Source of the DNA: Daedaleopsis sinensis | Lineage: Eukaryota; Basidiomycota; Agaricomycetes; Polyporales; Polyporaceae | NCBI GenBank assembly: GCA_033807695.1 | Contig: CM066307.1 | Location: 682,001-746,000, forward strand | DNA length: 64,000 bases | Direction of reading: 5' to 3' | Shown: one piece after another, positions 57,477 through 64,000 of the stretch | Layout: each line of letters begins with the position of its first letter | How positions within the stretch are numbered: the first letter of the stretch is position 1 | Notes under the pieces: model-generated | What the model saw: the letters and a program-made list of their open reading frames with translations, nothing else | What the model was told of the DNA's origin: nothing | The model's database searches: none | Made by a program: the position numbers and the translations under genes

Positions 57477-58411
57477 GTTGAGATCCTATCACTGAGTACA
57501 GAAATCTATAGGCTCAGGTATCTAGTACTGCTAGAATATCGCGGTTTGTTGTGCACGTACCTCGTATCTGTTGATTATTCGCTGTCCTGTCGACGAACTA
57601 CAGCACTTGCCTTTCTGGCTATCATCCGGCTTCTGCCGGATACTGCCACACTCCCTTTCCTGAGAGACGCCGGTTGCTCTCGACCGACCGACCGGCGTGC
57701 CGCGACACTTTCACAACCTTGTGCTCTCGCTTTGCCTATATCGTCTTCCAGACAATTCTGAAGAGCGGAAATTTGGTAAAAGACACTATCACAGGTCGGG
57801 ATTTCGCTATCGGGCCGGCGTTGTGCAGTGAGAAAAAGCGTACGAGTACGCGACAGAATCACTCAGCTGACAAACACGTTTAGTCGGAGGTATGGCTCGT
57901 CACTCTTCTCTGTTGCGCTCGATCTTACATCTGAGAGAATTTCTCTATTTAAGGCTTCTCGTGACACCTGAAGTCAAACACCCTGCGAGTTCTTCACGCG
58001 GAGTAGTCTCGCTCGGCCGCCTCAACGGCCGCCAGATACCACTTGCAGCCCGCCAGCAACTTCATCTGTTTCTCCTTCTCCAACGGGCTGTGTCAGAGGA
58101 TAGAAATCACGGCAGCCATAAGTGGTCGTTTCCAAGCTTGCTCTGACAACTATGAGAACATCCGTCCAAGACGAGATGCGGCCCGCGGTCGCGAGTCGGA
58201 GTAGGTAACGTACTTCTACCTAAGCAAAAATCAGGCTTCGAGCTCGGCCGCTCGCTACGAAGGGTGATCGGATTAGGATAATGTTTTCTTGCAGGCGCGT
58301 CGCAGAAACAGTATATAAGTCGCGGCAGTCGCAAGGCTTTTATACCTGGTGGCGACCATTTGACCAGACTGCCATCTAGTAACCTCTCATCTGCACACTC
58401 ATTATCCACCC
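57477..58411. other. 3' flank of copy 2 and promoter of HGD
   Basis: About 930 bp. The first 370 bp match the 3' flank of copy 1. The rest holds the TATA box of HGD at 58312 and no gene. Confidence 0.5.
58312..58319 (+). promoter_or_regulatory. TATA box of HGD
   Basis: TATATAAG, 100 nt upstream of the start codon. Confidence 0.6.
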
Positions 58412-60656
58412 ATGGTGAGCTCCCTCGGTCCTGGCGCATCGATGATGAAGATCTCATCATGCGTAGACTACCTTTGGTGCCAGTGCTCAGCAAACATTCA
58501 CCGTTTCCCCAAAGGAAGGTGACCCTTACAAGTATCAAGTAGGGTTCGGTAATCGCTTCGCCTCTGAGGCCATGTATGTCTCCCTCTGCAAAGCACTATC
58601 TGATGTTCTGACATACTTCAGACCAGGAACTCTACCAGTCGCGCAGAACAACCCGCAAAGAGTAAAGTACGACCTATACACCGAAGGGGTCAGTCCATCG
58701 CCCTTCCTGGTACTTCACATTGTTCTCATCTTTGACGGCAGTTGAACGGCACCCCATTCGTCACACCACGCCGCGACAACCAATCTACGTGAGTGCGAAG
58801 TTCGTCGCAACTATTCGGATAACCCATTTCTCAAATGGCAGATGGATCTATCGCATCCGCCCTTCGGTTGCTCACAAGGGGTTCGTCGACCTGCCAGACA
58901 ATCCAGATGTACGTCGATGCGCATTAGATACGTATAAATGCTGATATGCCCCGTGCTTCAGCTTGAGTCTTGCTTCCTGCCGTTGAATCCCAAAGTTCAC
59001 TTCAGTCCGACCCAACTTGCATGGTACCCCTTCGACATTCCGTCCGATAACAAGAAGATCGACTTCGTGTCTGGCCTCAAGACCATAGCTGGAAACGGTG
59101 ATCCGACCTTGCGCGAGGGGCTCGCTACACACATCTATGCTGCAAACGAGTCCATGGGGAAACGTGCATTCTGTAATAGCGACGGTGACTTCCTCATTCT
59201 TCCCCAGCAGGGGCGCCTTGACATCCAGACCGAGTTTGGGAAGTGTGTATCTTATTTCTCTAAACCATTCATGGGATGCAGTCACTCACGTTATCGCCGG
59301 ACAGGCTCATGGCTCGACCCGGCGAGCTCGTCGTGATACAACGCGGCATCAAATACAAGGTGAGATTGGTACCTGCGTCATGGCAGACGTCACTCACCCA
59401 TTCTTAGGTCGGCCTTCCGGATGGTCCCTCTCGCGGATGTGAGTAAATGTGCGGCTCGTGACTGGAATCGTGACTGATGCATAAACCGAAGACATCCTCG
59501 AGATCTTCGGCTCCCATTTCGAACTTCCAGACCTGGGCCCTCTCGGTACGCACGGTCTAGCCAACCCGAGAGACTTCGAGAGTCCCGTTGCGAGTTTCGA
59601 TATCGATCAGTCTGCTTGGGAAAGTAAGTCCAGCTTGGTCTCATTCTGATGGAAGTGTGCTGATGATCCGCAGTTGTCTACAAGTATGTCATGCTCGAAC
59701 TCTAGCATGACGAAACTCACCTGTCTTCAGGGTCGGAGGCAAGCTTTTCTCCTGCAAGCAGGAGCACACTCCCTTCGACGTCGTGGCATGGCATGGGAAG
59801 TGCGTGTCAAACAAGCTCAGACTCTCTTTTACGTGCTTGACCTGAACTATCTGGCAGCTACGTGCCTTACAAGTACGCAATGGAGAAGTTCGTGCACGTC
59901 GGCAGCATTCAGAGGGATCACATCGACCCCTCGATCTTCTGCGTCCTCACCGCGAAGTCGAAGACGCCCGGGGCACCCCTTGCGGACTTCCTGATTTTCA
60001 GCGGGCGGTGGGACGTCGCGTCTGGTACATTCAGGCCGCCGGTCGGTGTTCATATACTATGCGCGAAACGACCGCCCTATTGACCAGCATGCTCCAGTAT
60101 TATCATAGGAACTGTGCCAGCGAGATGATGGGTCTCATCTACGGCGGATACGGCGGTCGCAGCGATGAGTTCGCGCCTGGAGGATTCAGCTTCGAGAATG
60201 GGTTCTGCCCTCACGGAGGTAAGTACACTACATATATACATGGCGCATGCTCACAATTCATACTGTTCCATCGATAGTCTCATATGACGAGTTCAGGAAA
60301 GCGACCGAAGCGGAGCTGGGTCCTATGCGGATCCATGAAGGCACGCTCGGTGAGTTTGGCGCATCATGCATTTTCGTTTGGACGTTGAGAACCAATCGGT
60401 GGCACTTTCCCAGCGTTCATGTTCGAGTCCAGCATGCAAGTCACCATCACCGACTATGCTATGAAACGAAGCGGGAAGCTGCATGGTAAGCACATCCTCA
60501 GTTACTTATAAATTGTCAACTCACCCTGAGCATGTCACCGCAGAGCACGAGCCGAAGATGTGGGATGACCTCAAGGGCCAGTTCGTCAACCATCTCGACC
60601 AGATCAACGCGGACCTCAAGGCTGCGGGCTTGCCTCCTCTTGGCACTACGGCTTGA
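58412..60656 (+). CDS. HGD: Homogentisate 1,2-dioxygenase
   Basis: Sixteen coding exons: 58412-58414, 58467-58573, 58622-58688, 58742-58788, 58842-58908, 58962-59242, 59305-59359, 59408-59438, 59492-59623, 59674-59683, 59731-59799, 59858-60041, 60098-60218, 60278-60349, 60414-60485 and 60544-60656, giving 476 aa. It opens the ring of homogentisate in phenylalanine/tyrosine breakdown using Fe(II) and oxygen. Family landmarks: [80 protein letters not shown], and the C-terminal [18 protein letters not shown] with [16 protein letters not shown]. The first coding exon is just the ATG, and exon 10 is 10 nt. Confidence 0.93.
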
Positions 60657-63600
60657 GCTCGAGCGGACATTGATTCGCATGAGCGATGATGGCACTGCAA
60701 GTAGCAGTCGTAGTCCCGAGTATCTTACACAAGGGGAGCAAGTGGTATTGAGATTGAAGAAAGAGGATCGTTTCCGACTGAGTGACTTGTTGAGCTTTGT
60801 CCAGTTGCATTTGTTGAGTCCCAATAGGTCTCAATGCGACATGTCAGTTACTTTTATGTATAGTAGTACTTACCAGGGCCCCGATCAGCGCTTCCTCCGT
60901 ACTCCTCCAAGTTGCTGCACAGCTTCGCCTTCTTGATCTCAACCATCACGTCACACGTGCACTGGCGGCGATCTCTAGCTTTCCAACGTCTACTAGACTG
61001 CTAGTGACTCTCTATCAATTCTCTATAGCTTAAATGTTAGGAAATATGATCCTGCCGCGGCGGCGCAGCCTGAGGCGAGCTTAAGTGTCAGTATCTATCG
61101 TCCGAGACGCACTCTGAGCTCACATCGCGGCCATATTGGTACGGGTTCAAATCGAGCTTTCCTGGAACTAGTAGTAGTCCTTCGGTGCACTAGTATGGCC
61201 TGGCAGGTTGTACGCCTGGGTGAATGTCTCCGAGTCGTCATAGTAGACATCGCCACCCTACAAACTATCCATGGTACGCTGAAATCTCGCAACTCGCTAT
61301 TCAAAGCATGTCACCGGCATGTCACCGGCCCTCTGCTTTACAGGATGCAGGCATGAAACACATTAATGATGAGTGCCCAAATTAGTTGTGCAGGACCTAC
61401 TAGGCGGCTCAGAACTCATTTATCGTTTACAAGGTCTCGGCACGCATGGTGGTCTTTCCTAACGATGTCTTTCGTCTTCGGGGCATCTGTTGACGCGATG
61501 CGTTATTGTAGGCGCATGAGCCCCATGCTTGGTTCTACAATCGCTGATCCCTCGTTGCAGTACTGGCCAGTGCCCGGCGGGGGCCCTGTTCGGGTGCGCC
61601 TTCAAAGTTCCTGGAAACACGTACTACTCTCAGCCCCAACTCGGATCGTCTTCGCTCGTAGTCAACGTCGATCTATGTAATCTGGAATAGGCTACAGGTC
61701 GCACGTGCGCCATACGCGTCGCCTACGATCGCCCACTCACATGGCCGGGACGTCGACAGCAAGAAGTGCGCAAGGTCACGGTGAGTACCCCAGCAGCCAC
61801 GCGGTCTTCTTGCGGCCTCCGCCCACTCAGTGAATTCTAGCGACTTGCGCCAGCGCACGCCAGCCGATGGCAAGCTCGCCCCATGTTCGCAGAAGAACGT
61901 GCGGGGAGTCGTCGGCTACAGTGGCCGCTCCGACGACCTCGCAAGCGTCCTCGATGGTCCATTGCGCGTTCGTACGTGTGCGTGGCGAAACTCTGACTCG
62001 CTAGGTTCACGTTGTCAGCGTCGGTTTCACGACATGCTCGACAACCCCACGAGTTTCTTCGAGTCTACCCAACCAGGATGGCTACGCAACAGCTGGGGGG
62101 AAAACATTCACTGAAAGACGCCTCAAATGCGTTGTGTGGGTGCTCATCCAGCAGTGCTGGATCTACTGAGCCGGTACGGTACGTCCTGCTGCCGACCCGA
62201 AGTGGGTAATATCCCTCTACTCGCTACTGGTTTTAGCGCAAACTTGAACCTCCAATGAGCCAAGCAATGGCTACGTGGCCCCCGGTGTCGTCGCACTCGT
62301 CGCTGCCAGCAGCGGTGGACCGGTCGTGCTCACTGAGCACTCTCCCAAGACGAGCCGGAAGCGAGCTCGCCGCACGGTCCAGACCTTGAACGGCCTCGCA
62401 AGCTACGGCTAGCGGGGCCCTCGCGTGTCCACTCACGCCTTCGCACATGGCGTGTGGCGAGATCTGCAATTTGAGCAAGACGGGAGCGTCTCCAGTCTCC
62501 AGTCCAGTGGGTGCTCACCAGTCACTGCTCGACCCTGCGACTCGGACACAACACAACTGAGTATTACGACATGCGCTCTGACGGCCCTGGGCCGTGGCCA
62601 CAAGGTTGCCCTCCACCTACCCGACAGCGTTCCGGCGGTCGGTCCCACCACATGCACACGCCATCTCATGGGACGCTCAGTGACTAGTGACGGCCGTGCT
62701 CCGTCCGCACGGTTCGACCACGAGTGACGAGCCGTCAGGCATCGCTAGCCACTGCCCCCAACGACGACTCGGACAGACAGAAAGCATGAGTAGACTCTAG
62801 CCAGCCATGCGTTGCAACCAGACTGTGCGCGGATCGCGTCAGCAACGGTGAACTTCCTTGCGATGGCGGTTCTGACAGCCCCGGGACGCACGGTGCTCGC
62901 GCCCGCATTCGTGGGCCAGCTCCAGACGCCTTCTTCGCTTTTGCCGAACGATGTCCCGGACGGAGGTCAGGCGACGGCCTCCGCTGGCGACGTGCTGTCA
63001 GGTGGGAGTAATGCGACGAGAGGAGGCGCGAGGCGTGAGGTGAACGTAGCGGTACTGTGTGCGCACGCGGGGGGGCGCAGCAAGGGACCAGAACGGGGGC
63101 GCACCGTGCCAGGGCCTCCTGGAGGTCCAGCAGACCAATTCCAGCCCCAGGTGCGGCTCGAGAGAGCGAGCAGGTAATGGGGAATTTGCACCGGCGCAAC
63201 GGCGCATCGCGGGAAGTTAGCGAGGGTGGGTGTGAGGGACCGTGACGCGGCGCTCAGATGACGAGACTAGGCGCGATGCAGGTGTGTCTCTATGGTGCTC
63301 GCCCGACGCGAGCGTTACGTCTGACCATTCAGTGCTCAGTACATGTTTGTCGAAAACAGCGAGATCGTCGACACACCTCGGGGGTTGGGGAGATCGTGCC
63401 ATCCCGAGTTCCGTGATCATAACCTCAACAACGTCCGAGATGCTCAATGCCCCACCGCGAGCGTGAGCACGGTCGGTCACAAGGCGTGAAATGTCTCCAG
63501 ACTGACGGGACTGTATGCAGGGTATAGTTAGTTAGCCGGCGAACGTTCCAGACACCGCAAACGAAACAGGTTGTGCCTTCCCTGGAGGTTCACAGAACTA

Positions 63601-64000
63601 AAACGCTCTATTCCTGCGCATGTGTAGCTATATAGGCAGGTGTCAGCTAACCTCGTCCGCTCCGCATGCGCATGCGCAGTATTAATGCAAATAAGCATAC
63701 CCGTCACCTCCTCCTGAGAGCATGGTGGTGGCCTTGGCCTCGCGGGCTGGCGCGCAAGGGGTACCCAACCGCATCTCATCGTGGCGTGGAACTTGAAATT
63801 TTGAAAGCTTGAAGATGGAACGCGGGGGAGGCTGTAGGCCTGGGCACGCTCGCTGACGCGCGCCACACCGTCGAGTGCGTGCGCAAAGTCACCAGCGTGC
63901 CCCATGATGATGCAAGAACGCATCAACGTTCATCATCCTCCCCCGGAGCGGACGAAACAAACGCGGCAGCGCTGGCCAACCGTCCGCGTGAGCTGGCTGC
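60657..64000. other. Long terminal stretch, no gene recognised
   Basis: About 3.3 kb. Frames on both strands are short and often overlap. A tandem 12-bp CATGTCACCGGC doublet lies at 61308-61331. Some segments around 61800-62300 are GC-rich with coding-like composition, but I could not assemble exons or find a family, so a decayed gene is possible but not shown. Confidence 0.4.

Larger units (their letters stand above)
54816..57850. repeat. Right unit of the tandem duplication
   Basis: Homologous to 51677-54812. It holds the transketolase fragment, a shorter upstream region (about 0.5 kb less than the left unit), the second dehydrogenase, and a 3' flank that stays similar to the left unit until about 57830. 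Confidence 0.85.

Noticed and set aside
61137..61152. GGTTCAAATCG resembling a tRNA B box
   Set aside because: It lacks the closing CC, and I could not fold a cloverleaf or find a matching A box around it.
62040..62110. A NSWGE-like translation suggesting a papain-type protease
   Set aside because: Only a five-residue resemblance, with no catalytic Cys or His region in the flanking frames.
62240..62310. A PGVVALVAA-like translation suggesting a decayed subtilase
   Set aside because: The catalytic GTS context is not in frame, and no Asp or His motifs are found nearby. Too weak to report as a pseudogene.

Overview
This window looks like nuclear DNA from a filamentous basidiomycete, probably a wood- or litter-decay Agaricomycete. 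The evidence is the dense, very short introns (mostly 48-75 nt), many micro-exons, a DUF6534 membrane protein (a family that is abundant in Agaricomycetes), a secreted oxalate decarboxylase, small cysteine-rich secreted proteins, and a mix of conserved fungal housekeeping genes. I rebuilt every gene by hand, joining reading frames across splice sites. Almost every model joins with a coding length divisible by three. The only RNA gene I found is a U2 snRNA. There is no CRISPR array and nothing prokaryotic.

Layout. 1-1416 holds no recognisable gene. 1417-19147 is a compact housekeeping block: HINT3-type HIT protein (-), SAGA deubiquitinase Ubp8 (+), a small membrane protein (-), tRNA-His guanylyltransferase THG1 (+), a pterin-carbinolamine-dehydratase-like protein (+), an alpha/beta hydrolase (-), methionyl-tRNA synthetase (-), a gamma-glutamylcyclotransferase-like protein (+) and a forkhead transcription factor (-). 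U2 snRNA (-) lies near 21.4 kb. 22.7-29 kb is an accessory stretch: a DUF6534 gene in about 20 exons, an unrecognised 646-aa protein, a 307-bp Mutator-like foldback MITE with a 9-bp target duplication, and an unrecognised multi-exon gene whose 5' end I could not find. 29.7-32.1 kb is an MFS sugar transporter, followed by two small secreted Cys-rich proteins. 36.1-45.6 kb holds SRS2 helicase (+), an Hsp20 protein (+) and a Ppn2-like phosphatase (-). 46.3-60.7 kb is metabolic: oxalate decarboxylase (-), a divergent transketolase (+), two tandem alcohol dehydrogenases (+,+) and homogentisate 1,2-dioxygenase (+). 60.7-64 kb has no gene I can support.

Most genes are unrelated neighbours, as is usual in fungi. 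The main exception is the pair of zinc alcohol dehydrogenases, which arose by a roughly 3-kb tandem duplication. Its left breakpoint lies inside the transketolase gene, so a 73-bp transketolase fragment now sits between the two copies.

The points most worth a second look are the foldback MITE and the truncated gene beside it, the tandem duplication with its captured fragment, an unusual number of micro-exons (8, 8, 8, 10, 10, 11, 11, 12 and 16 nt), an intron directly after the HGD start codon, and four GC-AG introns among about 160.
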